Made by a program: the position numbers and the translations under genes. From assembly GCA_021272165.1 (NCBI GenBank), contig JAJSLK010000028.1, forward strand, positions 33,829-97,828: a stretch of 64,000 bases of DNA. Direction: 5' to 3'. A model generated the notes under the pieces. That model was not told the DNA's origin. It did not search any database and saw nothing but the letters and a program-made list of their open reading frames with translations. The stretch is from Methylacidiphilales bacterium (GTDB lineage Bacteria > Verrucomicrobiota > Verrucomicrobiia > Methylacidiphilales > UBA1321). Below, piece by piece: positions 1 through 8,989 of the stretch (positions are counted from its first letter, which is position 1; the number at the start of each line of letters is the position of its first letter).

Positions 1-801
1 ATTGTGACGCCGCATATCGATTTCCGGGTCAGCATGAGAGCTTATGCCGCCGCTTTCCGGCCTTTGCTCGAGGAGCCCCTCGCCGACATCTATTTCATCC
101 TGGGCGTGGGGCATCGTTCGCGGCTGGAATGGAACCTCGACCGGCGCGACTACGTCACACCGCTGGGACGGGCGGAATGTGCCGTCGATTTGGTCGATGT
201 GCTGGTCAACGGGGCCGACCCGGGATGCTATTTCTGGCCGTCGGCGCATCAAGGAGAGCATTCGATTGAATTCGCGCTGGTTTGGCTCCAAGCGATCCAT
301 CAACTCCGGGTGAGCAAAGGGGCCGGGGAATTCCGGTTTGTCCCGATACTTTGCGGGGGGCTGCACCATCATGTCGATGGCGAAACGGAATGGGACGATC
401 TCGACGATTTTCATCACCTCAGCCGCGCTCTGGCCGGGCTGCTGCAAAAGAAATCGACCGGGCGATGGAAGATCATCGTCAGCATTGATGGCTGTCATCT
501 CGGGCCGCGGTTCGATCATCCCTTTCAGGTCACCTCCGCGCTATTAAAGGCGACCGCCGGGTGGGAGGAAATGCTTTGGGCCTGCGCCGCCAAGGGAGAC
601 GCCCGGAAATTCCTCGATTGGTTCCGGAACGAAGGCAACGACCGCTACTTCGACGGCGTTGGCGCTTTGGCGCTGCTTCTTGCCTCTGGGGCCTTGGCCG
701 GAAAGGGCAAATTCACGATTCAGCGCACCTTTTATGAGCAATGGTTCACGGAGCACGATTTCAGCGCCGTGACGTTTTCGAGTGGACGGATTTTGGTTTA
801 A
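1..801 (+). CDS. AmmeMemoRadiSam system protein B (MEMO1 family), 5' partial
   Basis: The frame is open from the first base, and the first visible residues (IVTPHIDF) align with the internal IVPHAGY block of MEMO1 proteins. The N-terminal part therefore lies before the window, and the in-window GTG at 4 is not the true start. Family blocks seen in order are ILGVGH, a TPLG block, the acid/His block HQGEHSIEF, FVPILCGG, and SIDGCHLGPRF, which matches the usual SSDLSHYG block. These histidines form the putative metal pocket of the extradiol-dioxygenase-like fold. Bacterial members usually accompany an AMMECR1 protein and a radical SAM protein; their reaction is not established and those partners would be upstream. 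The 3' end overlaps the convergent AraC gene by 41 bp. Confidence 0.75.
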   Translation: MVTPHIDFRVSMRAYAAAFRPLLEEPLADIYFILGVGHRSRLEWNLDRRDYVTPLGRAECAVDLVDVLVNGADPGCYFWPSAHQGEHSIEFALVWLQAIHQLRVSKGAGEFRFVPILCGGLHHHVDGETEWDDLDDFHHLSRALAGLLQKKSTGRWKIIVSIDGCHLGPRFDHPFQVTSALLKATAGWEEMLWACAAKGDARKFLDWFRNEGNDRYFDGVGALALLLASGALAGKGKFTIQRTFYEQWFTEHDFSAVTFSSGRILV

Positions 802-1606
802 GTCCGGTTTTCACTCTCGGCGAATGACGCGAGAGAAGTCTCATTCGTCGGCGATATTCCCCGGGAGTGAGGCCCTTGATCTGACGGAAAGCGCGGTTGA
901 AGCTCTCGACAAAAGCAAAGCCGCTGTCACCGGCGATGGATTTGACCGGGTCATTGGTTTGCGAGAGCCGAAGGCAGGCCTGGTCGATGCGCAGCCGGAG
1001 AAGAAACTGGTGCGGGGCGAGCCCTGTGCGGCTGGCGAAATGCTGGCGGAATCCACTGTAGCTCATGCCCAGTTTTTTGGCCGCGGCGCGCAAATCGCCG
1101 GCGAGCAAAGGTTCCCGGGACCAGCGTTGAATCAGCACGGCAAGCCTGTCGTCCTTGACGGCATGGGAGGCGGTCTGACGATATAATTCGTAAACGAGCT
1201 GCTCGATCTCGAGCTTGGCCTGATCGAGCGACAGGGAATTAAAGGGCGAAAACGCGCGGCAGATGCGCCGATGCATTTGATCGAGGACCTCGGGTTCCTT
1301 GAGGGCCTGAAATCGGTCCAATCGAGGCAGCCAACGCCAGCGGAGCCAGTCGGCCACGCGGAGGCCCGAGAAGCAGAGATAGCGCTCCTCCCACGAGCTT
1401 CCCGGCTCCGGCCCATAATGAAACAGGGGACCGGGCCAGACGAAAAAAACGGCGGGTGACTGAATGCGCCGGACGGGGCCCTTGTCGACGCGATAAAATC
1501 CGGCGCCGCGCAGGACCAGGCCGAAACCATCGAAGGGGAACCGGGTATGAATGACGCCGGTCTTGGCCGGAATGTGCCCAATGGTTTCGACGCGAAGGGT
1601 GTCCAT
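761..1606 (-). CDS. AraC-family transcriptional regulator
   Basis: A protein of about 281 residues with an N-terminal cupin-like AraC ligand domain (RFPFDGFGLVLRG) and a C-terminal double helix-turn-helix. The HTH is seen as KLGMSYSGFRQHF followed by the typical second helix KSIAGDSGFAFVESFNRAF and LTPGEYRR. I start at the ATG at 1606 because the ligand domain begins there; the frame stays open to 1717. It is divergent from the ThuA/Gfo pair starting at 1763 and is the obvious candidate regulator of that pair, probably sensing a sugar or sugar acid. The ligand is inferred, not seen. The 3' end overlaps the MEMO1 gene tail to tail. Confidence 0.85.
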   Translation of the reverse strand: MDTLRVETIGHIPAKTGVIHTRFPFDGFGLVLRGAGFYRVDKGPVRRIQSPAVFFVWPGPLFHYGPEPGSSWEERYLCFSGLRVADWLRWRWLPRLDRFQALKEPEVLDQMHRRICRAFSPFNSLSLDQAKLEIEQLVYELYRQTASHAVKDDRLAVLIQRWSREPLLAGDLRAAAKKLGMSYSGFRQHFASRTGLAPHQFLLRLRIDQACLRLSQTNDPVKSIAGDSGFAFVESFNRAFRQIKGLTPGEYRRRMRLLSRHSPRVKTGLKPKSVHSKTSRR

Positions 1607-1762
1607 CGCACCGCCGACTTCCGGTTCGCTCGCCGCCCAGGGCGGATCGGCTCGGAGTCTCCTGGATGATCTCAAATGGATTATCATTTTCGTTAAGTTT
1701 TTTGCTCTTTTCCTCAATCCTATCTGGTTTATTGAAATTAGAAAATTGGTATTCTAGATAAT
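1607..1762. promoter_or_regulatory. divergent AraC / ThuA intergenic region
   Basis: This 156 bp gap between the divergent AraC and ThuA genes becomes strongly AT-rich from about 1675 to 1760, unlike its GC-rich surroundings. It must hold the ThuA promoter and probably the AraC operators. No clear Shine-Dalgarno precedes the ThuA ATG at 1763. I could not single out a convincing operator repeat by eye. Confidence 0.4.
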
Positions 1763-2473
1763 ATGAAGACACATTCAGCCCGCATCCATGTTCTCACCGG
1801 CGGGCCCTATCATCCGGTGACGGCTCAATTCCAGCAATTTCAGAGCGACCTTGGCAGCCGCGCACAAATTCACTTTTACGAAGGCATAGAGGCATTCGAT
1901 CATCTCAAGGATTGCGATTTGCTTGTGCTGGGCGGGTTGCATTGGACTGGGTCGGCGCCTGATAAACATTGGTGGCCGGAGGGGGTCAAGCCGGGCGGCT
2001 ATCACCCTCCCACCGAGGCGCAGAAGGCCGCTTATGTCCAATACGTCGCGTCCGGCCGCCCGTTGCTGGGATGGCATGGCGGAATCGCCAGTTACGACGA
2101 CTGGCCCGAGTTTGGCACGTTGCTTGGGTTCCGTTGGGATTGGCGCGTCACCTTGCACAGTCAGTACAAGGAATGGCAGGTCAAGGTCGAGCCGACCGGG
2201 CATCCCGTCGTCGAGGGAGTCGGCGATTACCAGATTCAGGACGAGATATATTACAATGTACAGATCACCCCCGGGCTTGATTACGCAGTGCATGCCTGGG
2301 CGCAAATCCAGGAACTGGTCCGCTTCCCCATGATCCTCACGGGGCAGGGCGCCCGCATCGCCGGTGCAGGCAAGACGGCCTACTTGGCCAACGGCCACGA
2401 CCTGAAATCCACTTCCTGCGAGGCTTTTCGAAAAGTCGTCGTGAACACGCTCAACTGGCTTCTTTCCAAATAA
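1763..2473 (+). CDS. ThuA-like domain protein (class I glutamine amidotransferase-like fold)
   Basis: A 236-residue cytoplasmic protein with no signal peptide. Family blocks are the start RIHVLTGGPYHP, the strand DLLVLGGLHWTG, the nucleophile-elbow-like GWHGGIASYDDW, and the C-terminal KTAYLANGHD block followed by NTLNWLL. ThuA proteins are linked to trehalose and related disaccharide utilisation, probably handling 3-keto-glycoside intermediates, but the exact reaction is open. The next gene, a Gfo/Idh/MocA oxidoreductase, starts 1 nt after its stop, so the two are co-transcribed. A ThuA plus NAD(P) oxidoreductase pairing recurs at 56.6-58.3 kb. Confidence 0.85.
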   Translation: MKTHSARIHVLTGGPYHPVTAQFQQFQSDLGSRAQIHFYEGIEAFDHLKDCDLLVLGGLHWTGSAPDKHWWPEGVKPGGYHPPTEAQKAAYVQYVASGRPLLGWHGGIASYDDWPEFGTLLGFRWDWRVTLHSQYKEWQVKVEPTGHPVVEGVGDYQIQDEIYYNVQITPGLDYAVHAWAQIQELVRFPMILTGQGARIAGAGKTAYLANGHDLKSTSCEAFRKVVVNTLNWLLSK

Positions 2474-2474
2474 T

Positions 2475-3524
2475 ATGAATATGCATCAATATCGGACAGC
2501 CATCATCGGGGTAGGCAGGGGCGGTGAAGGCAAGGCGGGTTCCCACAGCATCGGCTACGCGCACGCCAACGCCTATCTGGTTCATCCACGCACAACCCTG
2601 GTCGCGGCCTGCGACTTGTCCGTCGGGAACCTTAAAATTTTTTCAGAAAGCTACAAGGGTTCCGCTATCGATACGGACGCAAAAAAGCTGCTGGCCGAGA
2701 CCGGGCCGGACATTGTGAGCATCTGCACCTACGCGGGTTCCCATCGTGAGTTGTTCGAATTATGTCTGGAAGCCGGGGTGAAAGGCATCTGGTGCGAAAA
2801 ACCGCTCGCGCTGATGATGGATGATGTCCATTTCATGGTGAAGGCCGCGGAAAAGGCCGGAGTCAAAGTGGTGACCAATCATTACCGCCGCTACGGTACT
2901 ACCTTCCGGCAGGCGAAGCAGATGATCAAGGAAGGCGCTCTCGGCGAGCTTTCCATGATTTTTTCCAGCATTCAGGATTGGGATTTGATGGAATGGGGCA
3001 CGCATTGGCTCGACATGAGCCGGTTCTTCGTCGACGACGCACCAGTTCGCTGGGTCATGGGACAGGCGCGCTGCAACGGCGAAAAGAAGGGGTACGGCCA
3101 CATCATGGAGCAACATGCCCTGGCCTATTATGCCTTCGAAAACGGCGTGCGGGGACTTTTGGATGGGGGCGTGGGCATTCCCGGCCTGCCTTCCTATGCC
3201 ATGAAGGTTGTCGGCACGGACGGCCAGCTTGAAATTGGGGAAGGCAAGTTGGTGCTGCTCAATCGTCAGGGCTTTCGGGAAGTGCCGGTAAAAAATCCTA
3301 CGGATCCGGCGCAGGACTCGTGGCAGCTTCTGTTGAACGATTTCATTGCCTGGCTGGAGGGCGGAAAGGAATCCCAGTTATCTCTGCGCAATGCCGCGTT
3401 GTCCACGGAGCTTTATCTGGCCGCCTACGAGTCGGCAAAAACGGGCGATCGCATTGACCTGCCGCTGGCATCGCAGCGGGAATTTCCGCTCGACGAAATC
3501 GCGCGCCGGCAGACGGTCACGTAA
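2475..3524 (+). CDS. Gfo/Idh/MocA family oxidoreductase
   Basis: A 349-residue NAD(P)-dependent sugar or inositol dehydrogenase-type enzyme. The Rossmann start AIIGVGRGGEG, the cofactor block VSICTYAGSHRELFE and the substrate-side EKPLA (Glu-Lys-Pro, with the catalytic-region Lys) are all present. The C-terminal alpha/beta domain carries the TNHYRRYG block. No signal peptide. It follows ThuA by 1 nt and probably acts with it in one sugar pathway, oxidising a hydroxyl at a ring carbon. Its last 8 bases overlap the convergent radical SAM gene. The substrate cannot be read from the sequence. Confidence 0.9.
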   Translation: MNMHQYRTAIIGVGRGGEGKAGSHSIGYAHANAYLVHPRTTLVAACDLSVGNLKIFSESYKGSAIDTDAKKLLAETGPDIVSICTYAGSHRELFELCLEAGVKGIWCEKPLALMMDDVHFMVKAAEKAGVKVVTNHYRRYGTTFRQAKQMIKEGALGELSMIFSSIQDWDLMEWGTHWLDMSRFFVDDAPVRWVMGQARCNGEKKGYGHIMEQHALAYYAFENGVRGLLDGGVGIPGLPSYAMKVVGTDGQLEIGEGKLVLLNRQGFREVPVKNPTDPAQDSWQLLLNDFIAWLEGGKESQLSLRNAALSTELYLAAYESAKTGDRIDLPLASQREFPLDEIARRQTVT

Positions 3525-4608
3525 CGGCGACGTTCAGGAGCATCATCTGTTTGTCGCCAGGACGGCGGAAATGTTCCGTGCGCAGTTCGCGGATGCGCGC
3601 GCCGAAACCGAGCCGGGCGCGAAAGACGTGGAACATCTGGCTGATCTGCTCCGCGTAGGGCCCCTCGCCGCGCATTCGGGTCTTGAAGTCGCTGACATTG
3701 AGCTTGCCGCCGCGCACTTCGCGCACCGTGCCGAGGATGCGCTCGAGTTTTTCCGGGAAATTGAGCTGCAGCCATTCGCGGAAAATGTCCTTCACGCCAT
3801 AGGGCAGCCGCAGCATGGTGTAACCGGCCTCGATGGCGCCGGCGGCCCGGGCGGCTTCGAGCACGGCCGGGATTTCGCGGTCATTGAGGCCGGGGATAAT
3901 CGGCGCGACCATGACTCCGACCGGTACGCCCGCTTTGGCCAGCATTTCGATGGCCCGCAGGCGGTGGACGGGACGGCTGGCGCGCGGTTCCATCTTCGCG
4001 GCGAGATCGGCATGAAGTGTGGTGATGGAAATGAAGACATGGACCGCATCGAAGGAGGCGAGCTCCTTGAGCAGGTCGAGATCGCGCGTGACCAGAAAAT
4101 TCTTGGTGACGATCGAGACCGGGTTGCGGAATTCGGCCAACACCTCGAGGCAGGTGCGGGTGATGCGGAAATGGCGCTCGGCGGGCTGGTAGCAATCGGT
4201 CACGCCGCTCAAGCCGAGCACCTGCGGCTCGTACTTGGGCCGCGAGAGTTCCTTGCGCAGCAACTCGCCCGCATGGAGTTTGACCATGATTTTCGATTCG
4301 AAATCGAGTCCGGCGGAAAAGCCGAGGTATTCGTGATAGGGCCGCGCGTAGCAATAGGCGCAGCCGTGCTCGCAGCCGCGATAGGGATTGATGCCCGCGC
4401 TGAAGCCGACATCGGGACTGTCGTTTTTGACGATGATCGACTCAGTATGGTCCTCGAAAAACTGCGTCTTCGGATTCGGCAGCGGCTCGTCGCCTTCCGC
4501 GGCGGCCTGCACAACATCGGGATCAAGATCGAGCGCCAATTTCTCAAACCGGTTCGGCAGATCGCGGACCGCGCCGCGTCCCATGCGCAATTTGGATTCG
4601 AGCTGCAT
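3517..4608 (-). CDS. PA0069-family radical SAM protein (SplB-like)
   Basis: About 363 residues. The radical SAM cluster motif CEHGCAYCYARP binds the 4Fe-4S cluster. It is followed by the family blocks GVTDCYQPAERHF, IVTKN, a VFISITTL strand, and PIIPGLND. This matches the PA0069/spore-photoproduct-lyase-like family, common in bacteria but of unproven substrate. I chose the ATG at 4608 (MQLESKL) because the preceding residues back to 4641 are not family-like. It lies upstream of and co-oriented with uvrB, which would suit a DNA-lesion role, but that is inference only. Confidence 0.88.
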   Translation of the reverse strand: MQLESKLRMGRGAVRDLPNRFEKLALDLDPDVVQAAAEGDEPLPNPKTQFFEDHTESIIVKNDSPDVGFSAGINPYRGCEHGCAYCYARPYHEYLGFSAGLDFESKIMVKLHAGELLRKELSRPKYEPQVLGLSGVTDCYQPAERHFRITRTCLEVLAEFRNPVSIVTKNFLVTRDLDLLKELASFDAVHVFISITTLHADLAAKMEPRASRPVHRLRAIEMLAKAGVPVGVMVAPIIPGLNDREIPAVLEAARAAGAIEAGYTMLRLPYGVKDIFREWLQLNFPEKLERILGTVREVRGGKLNVSDFKTRMRGEGPYAEQISQMFHVFRARLGFGARIRELRTEHFRRPGDKQMMLLNVAVT

Positions 4609-4620
4609 ACCATATAATAC

Positions 4621-4655
4621 ATAAGTATAACTAAAAAGCAAGAAAGGATACTTAT
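4621..4655. repeat. 8-bp inverted repeat upstream of the radical SAM gene
   Basis: ATAAGTAT (4621-4628) is mirrored exactly by ATACTTAT (4648-4655) with a 19 nt spacer. It lies just upstream of the radical SAM start at 4608 in an AT-rich pocket, so it could be an operator or part of the promoter. The function is a guess. Confidence 0.35.
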
Positions 4656-4672
4656 CGTTTCATCATCGACGG

Positions 4673-4696
4673 AAAGCTGAAGCAACGATCAGCTTT
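4673..4696 (-). terminator. hairpin overlapping the uvrB stop
   Basis: AAAGCTGA (4673-4680) and TCAGCTTT (4689-4696) form a perfect 8-bp stem with an 8-nt loop, immediately after and partly within the uvrB stop codon. On the minus strand the stem ends in only three T residues, so as an intrinsic terminator it is weak. Confidence 0.4.
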
Positions 4697-6740
4697 AAAT
4701 CTTCTTTTCAGCTTTGCGCTTGCCCTTCGTTTTTGGATAGGCGACCGGCTTGGGGCTTGGTTCAATCTTAGCCAAGCCGGCCTGCTGCTTGAGCTCCATG
4801 ATCTGGTCGCGCAGCAGGGCGGCCTTTTCGTAGTGCATGGAAGCGGAGGCGGCAAGCATCTCGGATTCGAGTTCTTGCAGCACTTGCATGATGTCCATGT
4901 CCCGGGTCGCTTCGCCGACCACATTGGCCGCGATTTGCCGGCCCTTGAGGACGTTGCCGAGGCTCTCCTGCACCGCGCGGACAATGGAGCGGGGCGTGAT
5001 GCCGTGCTCCTTATTGTAGGCGATCTGCTTGTCGCGCCTCTCCTTGCTGATCGCGATCAGTTGCCGGATCGAGTCGGTGATGACGTCGGCGTAGAGAATG
5101 ACGAGACCGTTCTGATGTCGGGCCGCGCGGCCCGCCGTCTGGATCAGCGAGGTCTGCGAACGCAGGAAACCTTCCTTGTCGGCGTCGAGCACGGCGACAA
5201 GCGAGACTTCGGGCAGGTCGAGCCCCTCGCGCAAAAGATTGATTCCGATCAGCACATCGACCTCGCCCGCGCGGAGGCTCCGGAGAATTTCGACCCGCTC
5301 GATGGTGTCGATCTCGGAATGGAGATAGCGTACCTTGATGCCGAGATCGCGCAGGTAATCAGCCAGGTCCTCGGCGGTCCGTTTGGTCAGGGTGGTGACC
5401 AGGACGCGTTCGCCCTGGGCGGTGCGCAGGCGCGCCTGCTCGATCAGGTCGTCGATCTGGCCCGCGAGCGGCTTGACCACGATCTCGGGATCGAGCAGGC
5501 CGGTGGGACGGATCACCTGCTCGGCGGTGATACCGCCCGATTTCTCGACCTCGTACTTCGTCGGCGTGGCCGAGACATAGAGCCGCTGGCCGACCAGCGC
5601 ATCGAATTCGGCGAACTTGAGCGGACGGTTGTCGAGCGCCGAGGGAAGCCGGAAGCCGTGCTCGACCAGCACCGTCTTGCGCGAGCGGTCGCCCTCGTAC
5701 ATCCCGCCGATCTGCGGCACTGCCACGTGCGATTCGTCGATGATGGTCAGGAAGTCGTTCGGGAAAAAGTCGATCAACGTGTAAGGTCGCGAGCCGGGCG
5801 GGCGGCCGCTGGTGTGGCGCGAGTAATTTTCGATCCCGTTGCAGAAGCCCATCTCCTCCATCATCTCGAGGTCGAAGGTTGTGCGCATCTTCAGCCGCTG
5901 CGCCTCGAGGAGCTTGCCCTGTTTTTCCAGCTCGGCGATCCGCTCGTCGAGCTCGGTGCGGATCGTCCCCATGGCGATCCGCATCTTGTTGGCGGGTGTG
6001 ACGTAATGCCGCGCGGCGAAAATGGTCATCTGGTCGAGCGTGTCGAAGGTCTCACTCGTGATCGGGTCGAAACGGGTCAGCCGGTCGATCTCATCGCCGA
6101 AAAACTCGACCCGCACGGCGTCCTCGGTATAGGCGGGACAAAGCTCGACCGTGTCGCCCCGCACACGGAACTTGCCGCGCGTCAGCTGAAAATCGTTCCG
6201 CTCATATTGCATCTCGATCAGCCGGGCCAGGAAGGCCTCGCGGGTGAGGAACTGGCCCTTCGCCACCGGGCAGACCATGTCCTTGTAGTCCTCGGGCTAA
6301 CCCAAGCCGTAGATGCACGACACGCTGGCCACGACAAGCACGTCGCGGCGTGTAAGCAGCGCGCTGGTGGCCGAGAGCCGCAGCCGTTCGATCTCCTCGT
6401 TCACGCTCGAGTCCTTCTCGATATAGGTGTCGCTGCGCGGGATGTAGGCCTCGGGCTGGTAGTAATCGAAATAGGAGACGAAGTATTCCACCGCATTTTC
6501 GGGGAAGAACTGCTTGAACTCGCTGTAGAGCTGCGCGGCGAGAGTTTTGTTATGGGAAAGGACGAGCGTGGGACGGTCGAGCTCCGCAACCACATTGGCC
6601 ATGGTGAAGGTCTTGCCCGAGCCGGTGACGCCGAGGAGGGTCGAATGCTTTTCGCCTGTCCGCAGTCGCTTCAGCAGCTTTTCGATCGCCTGGGGCTGAT
6701 CGCCCATGGGCGGAAACGGACTAACGAGCTTGAAGGACAT
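4695..6740 (-). pseudogene. uvrB: UvrB excinuclease subunit, interrupted by an in-frame TAG
   Basis: UvrB is the damage-verifying helicase of nucleotide excision repair (UvrABC). The frame from 6740 to 4695 is a full-length UvrB of 680 residues plus one internal stop. The first 147 residues carry Walker A ([10 protein letters not shown]) and the DNA-clamping [10 protein letters not shown] hairpin, and end at CIYGLG. A TAG at 6297-6299 then replaces the residue that is normally Ser or Asp, and the same frame continues PEDYKDM. The rest has the DESH box (IIDESHVAVPQ), the helicase motif QTAGRAARH and a C-terminal UVR domain. One base change (TCG to TAG) would explain it. A restart at the ATG at 6278 gives 527 residues without Walker A, which could not work as UvrB. 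Either a real nonsense mutation or a sequence error. Confidence 0.9.
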
Positions 6741-6855
6741 CGGACTAATCTACATGGGCCGCAAAAGAACACAAAGAGCACAAAATGAGCCGCCCTGATA
6801 TGGATCGAGAAAAGGGGTGAAATAAGGAAACGATGGGGCTACAAGGAGGTGCCTT

Positions 6856-8913
6856 ATGTCCTACCTGGCCGATGCTTTTCAGGTTGCCATCCTCATCTGG
6901 TGCATCATCGGATTGAGCCTGGCGGGCAAACATTTTCTGCCTTCGGTCGATTACTCGCTCCATTTCTGTTTTACGCCGTTGATCGTGGTAGGTGTTCTTT
7001 TCTGCCTGGAACATTTTTTCCCATTGGGACAAGCCCACTTTTTGTGGATACCGGGAAGCGTGCTTTCCTTTTGGTTGATTCAGAAATATCGGGTGGGGCT
7101 CCTTCGGCAGGAGGTCCTTTGGTATTTCCTCTTTGGTTTCTTTTTGTGTTTTTTCTGGCGTTACACCCAGCCGGATATTTTCCTCAATTCCGAACGGATA
7201 GCTGATCACGCCCACCTTGTTTCCTATTCAGCCGGAGGTCTTCTCCCCGCCGAGGACATCTGGCTGAAGGGCAACAAGGATGACATGTACTACATTTTTC
7301 AATATTACGCGGCGGGTCTGATCCATCGCTGGACCGGAGCAAGCTCGGGCATGACGTTCCATCTGGGATATTGCACGCTCGTGGGACTGGCCATCGCCGG
7401 TGTGGGTACCGGAGCGCGGGCGCTGGCCGGCTCCTCGGCGGCGGGATGGTGTGCGGCCATTTGCATTGGTTTGGGTGGTAGCGGATCGACCTTGGTTGCG
7501 CCGGTTATGCTGACGGGAGAAGTTAATCCCGCCGGGGCGATGCGGTTTATTGGCTGCTTTGCCCTGCACGGCAATCCCTTTCTGACTCCCTTTGGGCATC
7601 AATTCATTAATTTTATCGGGGAAAGCTCGGTCGATGCGCCGATGGAATATTATTCCTATGTCATCAGGCTGGGCGACTTTCATCCCTCGCTTAGTTCGCT
7701 CCTTTTCTTTGGGCTGGGTGTGGCGGCCATGGGCGTGGCGGAACGGGCGCCTGCGAACAGTCCGACGGACCGCTATGCGATGATGGCGGCGGTGGCCACC
7801 GCGGTTTATCTTTTCATCAGCAACACTTGGATCGCGCCCTTGCAGGTCATGCTGATGATCTGCTGGCTGGTTTATCGCCGATTGAGCGGCAAGCCCGACA
7901 CTCTCGGGCAAATCTTGTTAGCCTGGTGTGTGCCCTTTGCCCTGATTTTTCCTTACTTCAGCCAATTCGCCTACGAGACGCGCAATATGGATATCACCAT
8001 TGAATGGGCCTCGCAGCGTGCGCCGGTGCTGAACTGGATGTTGGTCATGGGGCCGGCCATGCTGATGTGGCTGCTCTGCGTCTGGCATGGACTGAGGTCG
8101 CGTCTGGAGATTTTTATCGTGACAGTGTGTGGGGGAGCGATTGTGGGCACCTACCTCTTTCACGTACACGATGTCTATGGCGGGCAATATAATGTTTTTA
8201 ACACGACGCTGAAATGGTGGCCATGGGCCTATGCGCTGATGCTGGTGTGGGGAATTGCCATTTGCTGGAATGCGCCCATTTTTCGGCGTTTGATATGGGT
8301 GATCGTCGTGCTGACTATGATGGGTAATTTGTGGATCCTGGGGCGCGACTGGTATTTTGATTCCAAGGAGCATATGGGACGTCTGGATGGTTACGCTTGG
8401 TTCACGGAGAAGCCGGAGCAGCGCGCAATTTTTGAAGTTCTGGAATCCCTTCCCAGGGGCGTGGTCATGGAGAGTGTTCCGTTTAATCCGGGCGGCCCCT
8501 GCATCACCGTGGCGCAATTTTCCGGCCATTATTCCCTGGGGGGCTGGGTGGGCCACGAGATGCTTTGGCGCGGCGCACGGGAGGACCTGGTCAATCTGGC
8601 CGATGGGCGCGATGCCTTTTATAACGGAAAGCTGGAGGACCCGGTTAATTGGCTGACGTCCGCGACACCCGGCGGAGTCGATTACATCGTGTGGCTTGAG
8701 CGTGATAATGTGCGCGGTCCTTATGGTTGGCCCGGAATCAATGCCTCCATTGAAAGTGCTTACGTCTGGAAAGAAGTCGCCCGCATCGGCGAAACACGTT
8801 GGGGAATCTGGATCCGGAGAACGCATCCTACTCCTCCCGAAAGTCTGGCCAAGACGGACGCCGCCGCCGATGCCAAGCCCAAGCCCGGGATCGCCGGACC
8901 TCCGGCGCATTAA
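6856..8913 (+). CDS. DUF2298-like polytopic membrane protein
   Basis: 685 residues with roughly 11-13 hydrophobic segments through residue about 500, then a soluble C-terminal domain, probably periplasmic. Features matching the DUF2298 (YYY) membrane family are the acidic loop block DIWLKGNKDDMYYIFQYY after the third or fourth segment and the C-terminal GGWVGHEMLWRG, equivalent to the family's GWpgHE.qWRg. The architecture resembles GT-C glycosyltransferases, so a lipid-linked sugar transfer role is plausible but unproven. A strong Shine-Dalgarno (AAGGAGGTG, 6843-6851) precedes the ATG at 6856. It is divergent from uvrB; the 115 bp gap must hold both promoters. The C-terminus is Pro/Ala/Lys-rich. 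Confidence 0.75.
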   Translation: MSYLADAFQVAILIWCIIGLSLAGKHFLPSVDYSLHFCFTPLIVVGVLFCLEHFFPLGQAHFLWIPGSVLSFWLIQKYRVGLLRQEVLWYFLFGFFLCFFWRYTQPDIFLNSERIADHAHLVSYSAGGLLPAEDIWLKGNKDDMYYIFQYYAAGLIHRWTGASSGMTFHLGYCTLVGLAIAGVGTGARALAGSSAAGWCAAICIGLGGSGSTLVAPVMLTGEVNPAGAMRFIGCFALHGNPFLTPFGHQFINFIGESSVDAPMEYYSYVIRLGDFHPSLSSLLFFGLGVAAMGVAERAPANSPTDRYAMMAAVATAVYLFISNTWIAPLQVMLMICWLVYRRLSGKPDTLGQILLAWCVPFALIFPYFSQFAYETRNMDITIEWASQRAPVLNWMLVMGPAMLMWLLCVWHGLRSRLEIFIVTVCGGAIVGTYLFHVHDVYGGQYNVFNTTLKWWPWAYALMLVWGIAICWNAPIFRRLIWVIVVLTMMGNLWILGRDWYFDSKEHMGRLDGYAWFTEKPEQRAIFEVLESLPRGVVMESVPFNPGGPCITVAQFSGHYSLGGWVGHEMLWRGAREDLVNLADGRDAFYNGKLEDPVNWLTSATPGGVDYIVWLERDNVRGPYGWPGINASIESAYVWKEVARIGETRWGIWIRRTHPTPPESLAKTDAAADAKPKPGIAGPPAH

Positions 8914-8989
8914 TTTTGGAAGGGATGATCCGGCCCGCGTTCGGCGGCTGCAGATGACGAACGGACTTTTTCGGGTAGAGTGCTTTTAC

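Noticed and set aside
3346..4617. 423-codon plus-strand frame opposite the radical SAM gene
   Set aside because: Antisense to a protein with a clear CxxxCxxC motif; no family likeness of its own.
6297..6299. TAG in uvrB read as an amino acid such as pyrrolysine
   Set aside because: The position is an ordinary Ser/Asp loop residue in the family, there is no PylSTBCD-type gene in view, and a single base change explains it.
4833..6788. 651-codon plus-strand open frame opposite uvrB
   Set aside because: It mirrors UvrB codons, lacks any family motif and is only a compositional shadow of a recognised gene.
6745..7215. 156-codon minus-strand frame between uvrB and the DUF2298 gene
   Set aside because: Mostly antisense to the DUF2298 gene, no start signal, composition of a shadow.
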